Shown here one piece after another: positions 1-12,955 of a stretch of 64,000 nucleotides of DNA; the stretch's first letter is position 1; the number at the start of each line of letters is the position of its first letter. The stretch spans positions 3,596,001 through 3,660,000 of the forward strand of contig OX485809.1 in assembly GCA_950295325.1 (NCBI GenBank), given 5' to 3'. The notes beneath the pieces are model-generated. The model ran no database searches. It saw only the letters and a program-made list of their open reading frames with translations, and had not been told where the DNA came from. Origin of the DNA: Polytrichum commune. Lineage: Eukaryota > Streptophyta > Polytrichopsida > Polytrichales > Polytrichaceae. A program made the position numbers and the translations under genes.

Positions 1-904
1 GTTCTAGCATATTTGCAAAATCATCTTGAATTTATAGTCATTGTTGAATTTGGAAAAAAACTTACACAACTTATTACAAGTAATAAAAGAATAATGTCAG
101 CTCGCCTAATGACTGTATTTATTTTTATTTTTCAAACTTGCACTTGAAACGAAAATATAATATTATACATACATATATTCCATCTCAACCGTGAATAAGG
201 GATACTTCACCTTTGGGGGAATGCTATCATATGAGCAATGAGTGGCGAGTGGTAACACATGAGCGGTGAGGAATAAATTAGGGTGGTAACACAACCTTTT
301 GTATCCTATATATGTGGAAATGTGACGTCTACTAAGGGCACAAATATAGTGGGTATAGGTGCCAATTGTTTTTCTTACCAAATGCAAATAACCAATTATA
401 AAACCCATGTAAGTTACAAATGCAAACCATGTGAATAACACATACAAAACCAATAGAATTGCACACATAAAACCATGGCCACTCGTTGTGGATTATGTAG
501 ATTAGAAAAGGAACTCAAACAAAACACTCTAACCCAAAACTAGGACTCACAACTACTACAACTAGAAACATCCATACTATCATTTTCACTTCCTTCACCT
601 TTGGGCATAGACTCAGTGTAAACCTAAGGTGGGTGCACGGAGCTCAACTATGGGTTAAGTGTTATTGCATGTCTCTTATCAAAGGTGGTTTTCTGAAGAC
701 ATAAGGAGAGGCAGGTAGACCAACTAATGGCTAATCGGTGTGATTGGGTGGGTGGGGGTTTATTATGTCGTGCCCTTTTGAAATTTCATATTCTTCAATG
801 TTAGGTTATTGTTTCATGTTTACATAGGTCTATGGTTCAATGTCCATGGGCAAGTTTGGAGAAAATGGCTAGAGTATTATGGCATGAAAGGTTATCCCTC
901 TAAG
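1..904. other. Intergenic, no gene seen
   Basis: AT-rich sequence with only short shadow reading frames. I recognise no domain, RNA or repeat boundary in it. Confidence 0.6.
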
Positions 905-906
905 TA

Positions 907-1232
907 TACTAAACAATCCTATACTAAACAATGTGAGCCACACTAATTCTCTAGGGCTCACATAAATATCCAACCCACATCAAATCTCCAGTTTTAAATT
1001 AGTGTGAGTATTCCCTTGAGAATCGATGTGAAAATTAATATTGCATTTAATGCTACTTTTTGATTTAAGGTGACTACTTTATTTTGTTGGTCGGAAGGCT
1101 CCAAAAAGGCTTAAGGGAAGTCTCAACAAAGACTTACATGGTCTTGGACCCATGTTATCTCCACCGCGACCATACACTTAGAGTGACCCACATTTCATTA
1201 CTTCCACACTAAAATAGTAGGACTATTTAGTG
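907..1232. mobile_element. TA-flanked inverted-repeat element, copy 1
   Basis: The left end reads ACTAAACAATCCTATA and the right end reads GGACTATTTAGTG followed by TA. These match the ends of the copies at 5042-7017 and 54503-54786, whose cleaner left end is CACTAAATAGTCCTATTA. The interior shares landmarks with those copies, such as GTTGGTCGGAAGGCTCC near 1087-1103 and TCTTGGACCCA near 1141. It has no coding capacity, so it is MITE-like. The TA flanks suggest a Tc1/mariner-type mover; that assignment is inference. Confidence 0.7.
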
Positions 1233-1234
1233 TA

Positions 1235-4200
1235 GTAATAGCACGGCGTTCTTATCCAAGTCAATCAACTTTGGGGCTTCGATGGAGGTATTGGTTAGCG
1301 TGGGTTAAGTTTAGCAATATGAGAACACATGTTAGTGTCCAAATTGGATTCGAATAGATATTCTAAAAGGCGGAAATATGCTAAGTTGGATTTTTGTTGA
1401 ATTATTCTTCATAGAAGAAGTGTCTCCGTGTGTAGATAAATAATAATAACAATACTACTACTTTGAGTAAAATTTGAACTCCAAGCTTTAGCTTTAGTAG
1501 GTGGCATTATGTGAGGTGTTTATGGTATTGTCTTCTCTAAGCTAGAAGAGTTCAAGGCACTCGAACTCTTTATATGAACTTCTCGAATATGATGTCATTG
1601 ATTCATTGAGAAGTCTCAAGGGGCCACAATTTGAAGTTTTCGATTTCTTTTTTGACTAGTCAACTTGTGGGAGCTCGGGGCATTGGTATTTGCACACCAA
1701 TGGGTCACTTACAACGGCTTAAACTCTCAAATTTGGGTCAATATAGCCATGAGAATCTTGTATATACTCTAGTGGTCAATTTTGCCCAAGACAATAGTAA
1801 CTCATACTTAGAGTAAATATTGACTTCTCGGTAACTTCAATTCTATAGGCGATTCTATCCATACCTTCTTGATGTATCTAAATTTCATGGTAGACATGTA
1901 AATCTATGGTGATTGGATGAATGTTGTGTTGTCAAACACGATTAATTTTTTATTATATACGTTTTGTTAAATTATATAATCAGATGTTGAATAATGAAAG
2001 TATAGTTAAAAACCATTTTAATAATATCACAATCAACAATGCATATTTAATTGGAGGATCCTATGATATAAGTCTAGACTTGGACTGAGTCCATTTTCAC
2101 TTGGATATTGGTTTAGTATTTGGTCGATACCTCTAGGGACAACCTTGTGAGATGTAATATATTAATGATATGAGTTTCACGGAAGCATGTTCAAAGTAAT
2201 TCTATATATATACATATATAAAAGTAGTTATCAATCTAAACATGGCATCAACTTGGATGGTATTTTGCAAGCAAGAAAGAAAGTAAAAAGGAACATCAGT
2301 ATAATACATTGACGTGTGATATATGTTCTATACTTTCTACCTATGGTGGATATTATGTAAGCTTGCACGATCCTCATATGTGGACTTATGGCAAATCTTA
2401 ATGCATGTAGACAAAATATGATCACAGGTATACAATGTGAGGAACATTTGTTAACCATAAATATATCAATTCGTTTATACAAAAGATGTATTGTTTGAAA
2501 TATTCTCATTATATATAAACATTGATGACGCATGTGTCAAATTTGAAAGAGTATGTGATTATACATAAAATTATTAAAAAAAACAACAACAACTATTTGA
2601 AGATAACCGTCTTTTAAACACTGAAAGTCAATGGCTATCATGAATGTACAAATCCCTATAACTGTTATTCATTGTTTGGGAGGTTGGCTATGAACATCAA
2701 AGGGAAACAAATGTCATAGCAGACATGGTTCTTTACTGTATCTTTATTTGTGCCTTGATGTAATTTCCTCGCTGGATATCAATGAGCAATAGCGAATGTG
2801 AACATGACATGTGGCAACATTCGAGGGTGTCACATGTTGCCATGTGTCATGCTCACATTTGAGGGGGAATATAATTATTTTATGTTGGAATAAAAAGTCC
2901 GTCTATGATATTGTAATAACCCAAACCCACTTTTCAAAACTTCCGTTGTTGGAGTAGAGTTTGAGCATTGCCCCCAAAAGTGTACTCTCTTTTCCAAGAA
3001 AAAAAAAAGTGCCAACCGGTGCTAAGGGGATGAGGGCAACGATGTGGCAAACACAAAGTGGTCTTTATGGTTGTTGTGAGGAGTTCCGGTTCCAAATAGC
3101 CCATTTCTACACCTCAATGCATCATTCTTGTGTGTGTAACATCACTTAGTGTTTTCTACCGATTTCATCAAAAGTGATCATGTCTAAAGTATACATAACA
3201 TATCTACTACATCCTTCTCATTGATCATATTCGAGTGTGAATGTGAACACCGTTGTTGTGTATAACTACATTTTCACTTCCTCTTCCAAACGAGTTGTGT
3301 TGAATAAAGTTTCAATCTCGTGAACCAAGTGACGACTAGCTTAAATACTTGTTGGGGGCTTGAGAAAATCGTCGTGTATACTTTTGAATGCTACATGACA
3401 ATATGTGGCTTAACTTGTCAAAAATAATTGCATTAAGTCATTGATTTTTGAGTTGACGTTCTATCGCTAATTTGTGATTTTTATATAGGAATAGAATATC
3501 CCACAATTTATTAATGTGTTTCATGGGTGACATGGCTATGAATAACTGCGCTAATAGAGAAGCATGATGAAAACACCAATCTTTGGATGAATGCGTAAAG
3601 ATTTAAAATATTTTATTATTATCATCATCTATATGTGGCTTCGTTACTCCAATGGTTGTAGCCGATGCTCTTTTGAGAAGTTGGGGAAAATAAAGACACT
3701 GCAGTGAGTGTGATTCTCTCAAAGCGACAAATAATGTTCTAAAAGTTTTGTGAGGTTTTCATATTCAATGTGATGTGATATTGCATTACTATGTTGAATA
3801 TGGACAAGTAATCTAACTTCATATATTTAGGTATGAGTTTTCTTTCATCCAATGATGAGAACGTAATACAATATATAACCCATTGACAATTGTCCTCTAG
3901 TTGATGTAACCTAATACTAGCTTCATATGCCTAAATTAGTCTAGTGGGACCCAACTGATCACAAGCATACATGGAGCACATTTTTAGCTTGGATGGATGA
4001 GAGTTATGGTCAAGTTAACACACAAAGATGAGCCGTGTTACATACGTCAAACCTAAGTGATAACAAGGAATTTACCCTAGTTTGTTTACATATGGTAGTA
4101 CCAAGTTTTGCACTTTGATTTTGTTCCCCATGCTCCAAAGGTACCATAGAGAAAGTCCCTATTTCATTTTTACATGTGCCAAAATGTAGCTTCCATGCGG

Positions 4201-5039
4201 GACACAAGTGGATCGTGACAAATATGAGCATGACACATGGCAATAGAGAGCCCTCTATGATATGCATGTTAAACTAAGAAGCACTCATTGAATGGGGCAA
4301 ACCAGTGACCCATAGCTAACCTACACACCCTCCCAACCATTACACAAGCATGTCAAATTTCCAACAATTTATAAGCTTATGCCTACTTTGTCATTGTCTC
4401 TCAATTGTTCCGACATTTGCTAGAAGGTCTACCATATACATTCACTTGGCCTCTAACTTGAGCCCACCATTTCAAACCCTTCCAAAATGCAAGGGCTTTT
4501 TTGACCTTACCATGCATCGTGGCTTGTCATGTTCAAGGTGAATGGAATGAGGTCCCGTTTACATTGGTGCCTAAATGATGGATAATCGATACGAAACATG
4601 CCATGTAGTGTATGTGAAATCCTTCACATAGTGTGCTTGCAAGTGTTATTGAAAACTTTCAAACCCATAAAATAGAGCATAAAGTAGACTCCAAACCTCA
4701 AATCTCTAGTTAAGAATTTTGTATATAGAACCCATTTTAGACTTTTAAAGGTTACACCATAGTTAAGCCATGACCCAACAATGTGAGAACATGTATCTTG
4801 TCGGTTGCTCATCATGCATCATGAACCTTTGTTTACTCAAAGCTATGTGGAGGCTTTCACACCCTCAAGCCAATTTTCATTAGATTGTTCGTCATGACTT
4901 GTCATGCAGCACCATCGCCATATGAGAACATCTCTCGTTCCCACCCAGTGATTGCAAGACAATAGTTGTGTGATAACAATGAATACTAATGTGAGCCACA
5001 CCAAATCATATATTTAGCGTAGTGTGTAACTTCAACAAC
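1235..5039. other. Intergenic, no gene seen
   Basis: AT-rich DNA without a recognisable gene. It contains the hairpin at 2795-2859. Near 4227-4260 there is a sequence (GACACATGGCA followed by ATAGAGAGCCCTC) that recurs near 7340-7400 and, inverted, near 7970-8030. It is probably old repeat DNA. Confidence 0.55.
2795..2859. repeat. Short hairpin (inverted repeat, 26-bp arms)
   Basis: The arms are 2795-2820 and 2834-2859, separated by 13 bp. They pair with about three mismatches, and both contain GTGGCAACAT or its near match. It could be a foldback end of a MITE or a cruciform. No coding or terminator role is evident. Confidence 0.65.
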
Positions 5040-5289
5040 TACACTAAATACTCGTATTACTCTGGGCTATAGTAAATTTATAGAACCCACGTTAATTCTC
5101 ATAACAAGAATGGTCGTGGGTCACATCAAATTTGAACCCATGCTAAAATTCAAGGGGGAAATCAACGCATGCCACAATACTTGTTTTTCCTATAAAATCG
5201 ATGTGGGTGCTTATATTGCTTTGTGCTACTTTTGATTCAGAATTGAGATTCAACGTGTTCACACCTTTTATAGCCCATTAGCTAGCTGG

Positions 5290-5498
5290 GCTAGCCCATA
5301 TTTTTGAGGCCTTAATCTTGCCATAGCTACGCTAGCCCATATTTTTTGAGGCCTCAATCTAGCCATAGCTAGGCTAGCCCATATTTTTTAAGGCCTCGAT
5401 CTAGCCATAGCTGGGCTAGCCCATATTTTTTGAGGCCTCGATCTAGCCATAGCTGGGCTAGCCCATTTTTTTCGGGTACTGTTTTTAGCCATATAGCT
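5290..5498. repeat. Left subterminal array, five 42-bp direct repeats
   Basis: GCTAGCCCAT recurs at 5290, 5331, 5373, 5415 and 5457, a period of 41-42 bp. Each unit also carries GAGGCCTCGATCTAGCCATA or a variant. Arrays of short subterminal motifs are the usual transposase-binding sites in hAT elements; that role is inferred here. Confidence 0.85.
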
Positions 5499-5595
5499 AG
5501 ACTAGCTGACCTAATAAATTAATTCATGTAGCTCATATAATGAATTCAAGAAGACATTGTCTCATCAATACAATTATATTTCATATCAGTCAAAA

Positions 5596-6295
5596 TCACT
5601 CATCATCATCAATATCTAAAACATGTTGCTCATCATTCTCTACCAACAAATTGTCATCATCCTCTATCTGTAACTCCTCATCGAAAATAGGGCGTTTGGG
5701 AATGTGATTCTTCCAATCGGAATTATCCAACAAGATCAACTTTTCAGGATTGTATGGCATTAGATGTTTGTTCAACTTCAACATCATTGATGCCTCTGCA
5801 AATCCTCCCCCAAGCGATGATTTCTTTGGAGTAATGATATCATTTACATTGCCAAAGTCACATTCTAGCCCACCCGATCCGGGCTTGGAGGCTAGTAAAG
5901 CGGCGGCTACTTCCGCCAAACACGGCATTCTATATCGTTCATTCCACCACCAAACTAACCAAATTCCCAGGTTATGGGAATTTCTCACTAGCGATGGAGA
6001 AATACATGTGTATCTCGGCCGCCACCATGGCCACCGGATCATGTTCAATATCCACCTCCTCACTCTCCTCATGGTTGGTTTGCACTGCGTCGCCAATGAG
6101 ATCCTGTAACATTGCTCTAGATGCTATAGGATCCAATGCTATCTTTCGACGCTTGACTAGACGGCCGCGGTCAGCATTGATCTTTAGGAGAAGGGATATG
6201 ATCGCCTCAGCTTTCTTCTCCGCCAATCGCTTGATGGTTTTCCAAATCACACCGTCATGGATGAGATCGTAAAATTTCTTGATCACGCCCGCCAC
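5596..6295 (-). pseudogene. hAT transposase C-terminal remnant
   Basis: Two overlapping minus-strand frames cover this stretch (6295-5972 and 6096-5596), so a frameshift separates them. The downstream frame has a WWW...RYRMPCLAEVAAALL segment, then a run resembling the hAT dimerisation region (LECDFGNVNDIITPKKSSLG, then LKLN), followed by an acidic tail. The N-terminal zinc finger and most of the catalytic core are absent. It lies between the two 42-bp arrays, so it is the residue of this element's own transposase. Family call from the dimerisation motif; not functional. Confidence 0.7.
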
Positions 6296-6653
6296 GTCAA
6301 TCGAATTGCTGAGCTACTAGTTACAAATGAGATCCGGCTACTACTTACAGAGTTCCGGCTACTAGTTGCAGATGAGCATGTTGAGTTTCAGAATGAACTT
6401 GTTGAAGTTCTTGTTCAAGACTTCAAGAGAATGACCCATCTTTTTAGAGGAATGTAGAGAATATAGCCCACTTTGAATAAAAACATATCAAAAGATGTAA
6501 ACATGTAACCGGTTGCACTCGGAAGCACTTGGATATGGACAAATGATCTCAACCCTAAAAATTTTAAGGTAGTGGTAGGGATGACATGGCTGGGCCTTAG
6601 CTTGAGCCAATTGAGTTACATGACTTATCTTTAGCTAGCTAATAACTAGTTGG

Positions 6654-6821
6654 GCTAGCCCATATTATCTGAGGCCTCGATCTAGCCATAGCTGGACTAG
6701 CCCATATTTTTTGAGGCCTCGATCTAGCCATAGCTAGGCTAGCCCATAATTTTTCAAGCCGTGATCTAGCCATAGCTGGGCTAGCCCATTTTTTTCGAGA
6801 ACCGTTTTCAGCCATAACTGT
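6654..6821. repeat. Right subterminal array, four 42-bp direct repeats
   Basis: The CTAGCCCAT-containing units start at about 6654, 6696, 6738 and 6780, in the same orientation and with the same 42-bp period as the left array. The element then ends in GGCTAGCGGCTGTACAAGGTCTG. Confidence 0.85.
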
Positions 6822-7319
6822 TAGCTATTAGGTTAGCCGCTAGCCCAAAAAGTCCGTGGGCTAGCGGCTGTACAAGGTCTGAACGTGTTGGTTGGAAGTC
6901 TTCATGAGGATTTAGTGGACGACACACAACAAGTCCACCTTGACTAGAAATTTAGTGTGGCCCATGCTAATTATTCCCACGTTGATTTCCCACCCACACT
7001 AATAGGACTATTTAGTGTAGCAACCTACCCCTTGCTTTGAGACCTCCTTCAATTAACAACCGACGTATCTTTCAAGTACCTTTAGGGAGGTTCGCACATT
7101 CGACCTTGGTTCACTTCACATGATTCCATGTGTGGTACACCACACTAAATATCACTTCAATCACTCTCTTTTTGTACTAGGGAAATTGAAGTAGGTACTC
7201 TACATAAAATTGTGGTTGATTTGTGCCACAACTTGCTTTCAAATTTGATGCGGTTGAGGCCAATCTTTTTTCATCTTTACTAGTGCCAGATCGTAGTTTC
7301 CAACGTGGGATTCAAAGGG

Positions 7320-8042
7320 TCTCAACCAATGTAGGATTGACACATGGCAAAACCGGAAGGATTGTTTTTCTTTTCTTTTCTTGTCTTGCCAAAATAGAGA
7401 GTCATGTATGGTATTCTCAAATGATCACAACATTGAACTCTTGAGATGAAATGAGAATTTGCATCAATGATCTTGCTTTTCATAAAATTTGAAACTATAA
7501 GATTTGTAAGCATGACTCTTAAACACTTTGTCATTTACGGACTTTTTTTTTGGTCGATTCTTCAAAGTGAATGAAATCTCTGGTGTTGGATTGGTATATG
7601 TTTTTTATACCATTTGAATGATCTATATTGAGGGCTTCTCGTTTTTTGATACCAAAATGGGATGGGCGTTTGAGGATATCCTTGATTTTAATATCATTGA
7701 GGTCTCCATATCATGCAATAACCTTCGTATATCGGTAAAACTATCCTAGTATCAATATGATTTGAAAGTTATTGAGCTGAATAATGACTTGGGCATACAA
7801 AAATTCTTCGGCCTTGGGATACCCATCGAATATCAAGATTTGAATGGTATTACAAGTTCGTATTGATGGTAAGGTCCATTTGTTGTTGTTGTTGTCGTTG
7901 TTGTTGATGTTTATCAATACCATGCATTCACATGTACATTGGTCCTACGTTAGTTAATACCCTGCAATGAGGGCTCTCTATTTCAACACAATTTCATGTT
8001 CCCCCCCCTCTTTGCCATGTGTCAACCCTACATTGGTTGAGA
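7320..8042. repeat. 32-bp inverted pair about 660 bp apart
   Basis: 7320-7351 and the reverse complement of 8011-8042 agree at 31 of 32 bases (core CAACCAATGTAGG then TTGACACATGGCAAA). Similarity continues inward more weakly, each arm leading to an AATAGAGAG motif. Related sequence at 4227-4260 suggests a dispersed family. This is either two copies in opposite orientation or the ends of one element. Confidence 0.75.
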
Positions 8043-10182
8043 TCTCTTAAATCTTTTGTGGAAGTACATTATGGCACTAGTGATGATGAAATAGAGTGTT
8101 CTCTATAGTAGTGTGATTCGATATGGTCCATACTATTGAACAATCAACTATTTTAAGGTATTTATATAAACCACACAAATGATTACACTTATCAACAAAC
8201 ATGTATATTAAAACTTCACATTTTCAGAGACTATCAAATCGTATAGCCCACAATATATTAACTTTGTATGCTAGACAATGTATGTTGGAATACATTGACC
8301 ATTAGGATATGATGAGTTGTTTGAGCTTTCCATGTCCGACTTCATGCAATGTTGGAATATATGTTGGAATATTGCGCAGAATGATATTCAGCTTATAAAA
8401 ACGTGCAATTGTGATATCTTGTAAACATCCACCTTCACCTTAAATGAGTTAGGGTCTCAATGTACGGCCAAATATGCAATTTATACATGCCTCATCAAGT
8501 TCAAAAATCGTGTTTGTTACAAATTTATGGGTTTGGAATCTTATGTTACACGTTATTTTATGTCGAGGAGAAAATCAATATATTTCCGTACTTGACATTG
8601 GTGATCAAAATACAACATATGTGTTTGCTACCAAGGGTACCCGTGTGGCGTATTTTAACTTAAACCTCACTACTTTGTGCATGGATAGGCCCATTTTTGG
8701 CCTCTCAAACACTTAATGGGCCCATAAACTATGAGAATTTTGGATGATATCGTGCCTTCATGAATGAAAACTACAACAATGGTTTCGATAACCTCGATGC
8801 TCTTGGACGAGTGATGGTTCATGCACGTGAAACCATGCCCACATAAGGGCCAATCGTTGGTCGTGGGTAGTAGGTTGAGTCCCACTTGACAGGGAAAGTG
8901 CACCCATTTCCGAAATAAACTACTACCAATAAGGATTGTTCGCCCTGCTCACAATAATATGACTTGATGTAATGTACTTGTAGTTTTGCCAATGCATATA
9001 AGACAATTAGTGCTTGTGAAGTTTTTGGGCATAGTCGCTTAAGATCCTAGTGATTCTAAATCCAGCCGGTTACATGTTGACATCTCCCGGTTTTGCTTTG
9101 ATCGTTCGAGGCATATTCTACAGACTCTTCTAAAATGATTGATAATTAACCTGAAGTCTTGAACTTCAATCAATTATTTTTTGAAACTCAGCTGGTTCAT
9201 CTGTAACTAATTGACAATTCTCCCTGAACAATGAAGACAATAAATCCTATCAATTCAAGGTGGAAATTCTGCCACTGGTGTGGGCCAATCACTAATCCTA
9301 GTGTGGGCATGGTATGAGTTTTAAGGCCACCTACCTACCTACATGTGCCATGCTAATGCAATACAACTCGGAGTGTCATCCACGTACCTCCTTATTACTA
9401 TGGAATGTGTAGTGTGTCAACGCTTGTTGGACCTATTCTTTTAAGCAACTCCACCGATCATATCATTTAGGGTTTGAGGGCACCCCTACAAGAAAATCTC
9501 GTGGTTTCATGAAAGCCACTTTCACCAACCAACTTACCATTCCAACCACAACAATGTTTGAACCCGTGACACACACCACTATATAAACCCATTAATGCAT
9601 TTTGGTCATGTACATTTATTTATGTGGCCACACGGTCATTTATCTCAACTACACCGGTTCATGGTATTGAGTGTCACACACATACCCTATTTTCAGGCAT
9701 GTGTTAGGTTACACTAACGATTGACAACAACTTTGTCATTGGTGTCACCTCATGACATGTGGCATTCAAATGCACTTACTAATATCTTGGCGTGAACATG
9801 TTCAATAACGATGCGAGGTGTATGCCTATGTTACATAATAGTCTAGAAGTTGACTAAAGTGTACACACATGACACGTGGCATTGGAATGCTCAAGTATAT
9901 CTTTCTTTTTGCATAGTAAAATGCAAATATGTGCCATTAGTATGATCAATAATATATTCCCCTCACATACTAAAACGCAAAACTATCATCTCAAGTATCC
10001 CAACATGTTGTGCTACATGTCATCATGTAAAACATATTTCATTTAATTTTCATTTACTTATGTTGATGAATATTATCATGTTAAATGATTAGTGGGCATG
10101 ACAATTTGAAACCTTTAGGCATCTAGTTCATGTCCTTTGTAGATAGTGCACGTGACTCTAAATACCATAAACAATGTAGCGG

Positions 10183-10207
10183 TTCTTCTTCTTCTTCTTC
10201 TTCTTCT
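10183..10207. repeat. (TTC)n microsatellite
   Basis: About eight TTC units in intergenic DNA. Confidence 0.9.
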
Positions 10208-12955
10208 CATTTCATTCACATGCTGCTCAAAACACAACCATCCTTAGTTCGGGCACATAAATAGTCTAGTTAAGTTCGCAAAATATGGACTACTTCAAAA
10301 TTTCAATTTCTGACACAAAACTAGTCTAGAATTTAGCTAGAAGATGTTGCCGGGGCAATGTTATCCTTAGCCTAGTGGTAGTTCTAGCTAAGGTCGGTGT
10401 GACCACCAAAATTCAAGCCAAACATAACTAGTCCTTACTCGGTGGTATGGCGGGGCCTAGTAGGAGATATCTAAATTCTTCTTGGAAATCTAAGCTAGTA
10501 TAGTCTTGTGAATATCGCCTTCTTTTGTTCTACATAATATCCACATGTCAAAAAGAAGGCACACATGAGAAAATACATTGCTTTCTTTGTTCTTTATAAA
10601 AATTCCAAATGTAAATATCCACATGTATTTTCAATTACATTTACTTCCTCATGTGTTGTCACCTCGGATGCATGCATGAGTGCCCTTGCATGTGATCTCA
10701 TGGGGTATGCGGTTGTGTTGTGGGCACTCCAACTCCACCATAATCCCAACCACTGGATTGGATTGAAATCTTGTCTCATTTTGTTAGCAATTGTCAATCG
10801 TAAAGACTGTCATTTCTACTCTTGTATGGTGAAATTGTCGTTGTTGAGATTTAAAGGTGTTGAGGCTTTGAAGTAATACACGTTCATTAGTGACACCTAC
10901 TTTGGGTCTTTAACTTGAAGCTAGTTAGCATGTTCACCACATGCCTTCAAACTTATTTTAAACTACATGGATGGCTTGAGTTACAAGGGAGCATGCATAC
11001 ACAAACAAACCCTCGTAAACAACATTGAAAGGCTCACATCAAGAATGACCTTTTTGATTTTAGCTCGGGCTCATACAAACTTCGTTTGCACTGAAATATA
11101 GTTGCTGCAAGTTGAGAAGTGTTCGCTAACCTATGTTGTTTTTTGTTGCAATTATCTTGACACTTCTAACAATATGAAATTTGCAAAAACTCGAAAGTAA
11201 CCCTCTAAGATCTGAGTACCTTACACCACCGGAGGCGGTGCAAGTGTTGGAAGCGAAAAGGGTGACTCATATATGACATGAATTTACTCCATCTAGAATG
11301 TACTAAGGATAATGTTTCTACAAATTGTGGTAGATTCTCGGGCCCATGGAGCTCGAAGGCGCATTGAATATATTATGTACCCGATTGTGTTAACCAAGGT
11401 AGGTAGTGATAAAACCAACACCCTAAATACTTGCATTGCAAGTACATACTAATAACAAGAACGTCCACCTCCTTGATATCATGAGCCCATGCTTGTTTTG
11501 GGGGCTCTACTTATGAAAATTTGAGCCATTATAAGATTTTCATACCTACTTCAATTAATACGTTGCTTTGGGATATGGCTTGTTGATTGCTATCGATAAT
11601 CATTTCATCCTTCTAGTATCATTCATGCTCGAAAATGACATATTATCACTAAGCACAATGTACTTATTATGTCTTAAATGCGGGGTTAGTGCCTAATGTG
11701 GATGAACAATATCAAGAGGGAAAAAACCTTGAACCCCCCCCCCTCTCCCTTTATGAGGAGAGCAAGTGAATATGCTTCCCCATTGCATCACTTCTATGAG
11801 ACTCAAGTTGGTCAACATTGTAGATGTTGGGAAAAATGATAGCAATATTTGAGCACTAACCAAATCATTGGATGTTATATGAGGCCTCACATAGTAGGCG
11901 CAACATGTTGAGAAATTTTATGGACATTTTTAGCACCACTAACCTTATTGAACATGGTGTGTATATTATGAGCACATATTCCAATACAGTTGCAACATGT
12001 GTCTTATGGTGATTTGTTGTTAACTACACTAATACATGCAATGAGGTTGCCCCATACTAACCTATCCACAATTCCCATGGTTTTCAACATTTACTACCAT
12101 GATAACCAAATACATTAATTATATTTTCAGTGTGGTTCTTAATATGGATGCATAAACAATGTTATAAGTTTTGGTAACTTGGCTGCAACCCAAGGTAAGT
12201 TGCATGGGTAAAGATGCATTTTATTTGCAACGGTGACTGAAATCATTGTAAAAGCTCTGCCATCATGTAAGGTGTACGTGTGGTGTTGTTATTCAGTTTG
12301 TTTTTAATTTCAGTTTTGCGACTTCCACGACGAAACTTGTGTTGCATTAGCAAACCTACCATGAAGCATCAACTACAACTGGACTAAAAATGAAACCACC
12401 CTTGATGTAGTCAAGGTTATCAAGTGTGCATGTCCGTTGATTCCTTAATTGAATAAACATGTCCTCCCAACGGTTGTGTTCACTACAATATTCAGTGTGG
12501 AATAGTTAACAAAACTTGAAAACGTAGTCCGCTCTCTTTTAAACACGTGTAATTATTATGGTGTTCGTTCTTCTATCCTCGCCGAACCCCACACCAATCA
12601 AATACAGTTCACCCTCTATAAGTGTTAACAATTGGGAGTGGTAATATTGTTAACACTTATAGAGTGTTAACACTTATAGAAATATAGAGTTTAACAAATC
12701 AAAACATAACACGTATAAATGTAACACAAGTAAAATATTGTTATAATACCAAATGAAATTCCAAAATACAATTGAGGAGTCTCACTCCTCCATTTCCACT
12801 CCTCTAGGATGGAAGAAGGCATCTATAGAGGTCTCCTGGAGCTGATTCACATGTAGGTGATCAATCTCTTTCTCAAACTTTTCTAATTTCTTGATTAAAT
12901 GCATAACATCAGTAGACCTCTGCTCAAGATAATGACGTAAAGTTTGAAGAGAAGA

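Larger units (their letters stand above)
5260..6881 (-). mobile_element. Degenerate hAT element with 8-bp target duplication
   Basis: AACGTGTT occurs immediately outside both ends (5252-5259 and 6882-6889). The terminal inverted repeats are CACACCTTTTATAGCC on the left and, reverse-complemented, CAGACCTTGTACAGCC on the right (13 of 16 identical). Two internal arrays of a 42-bp direct repeat lie just inside the ends, and a decayed hAT transposase C-terminus lies between them on the minus strand. An 8-bp duplication plus a hAT dimerisation domain makes the superfamily call firm. The 1622-bp size and broken frame mean it is non-autonomous. Confidence 0.85.
5042..7017. mobile_element. TA-flanked inverted-repeat element, copy 2, split by a hAT insertion
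   Basis: TA at 5040-5041 precedes the left end CACTAAATACTCGTATTA. The right end TAATAGGACTATTTAGTG (to 7017) is followed by TA at 7018-7019. The two halves, 5042-5259 and 6882-7017, become continuous with copies 1 and 3 once the element at 5260-6881 is removed: the break falls in the shared GTGTTGGTYGGAAG segment. Without the insertion the element would be about 346 bp. Confidence 0.75.
7020..12602. other. Intergenic, no gene seen
   Basis: A long AT-rich stretch. It contains the inverted pair 7320-7351/8011-8042, C runs near 8001 and 11735, a (TTC)n tract at 10183-10207, and scattered TGACACATGGCA/TGACACGTGGCA motifs (around 9748 and 9870). I could not support any coding region. Confidence 0.5.

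Noticed and set aside
5290-6821. 42-bp repeat arrays as a CRISPR-like array
   Set aside because: The whole 42-bp unit repeats with no unique spacers, the genome is eukaryotic, and the arrays sit just inside hAT ends.
8460-8716. Overlapping plus-strand frames of 67 and 80 codons
   Set aside because: No recognisable motif, isolated in AT-rich DNA, no neighbouring exons.
10565-10876. 103-codon plus-strand frame
   Set aside because: Composition is unlike a protein domain; no motif or splice context.
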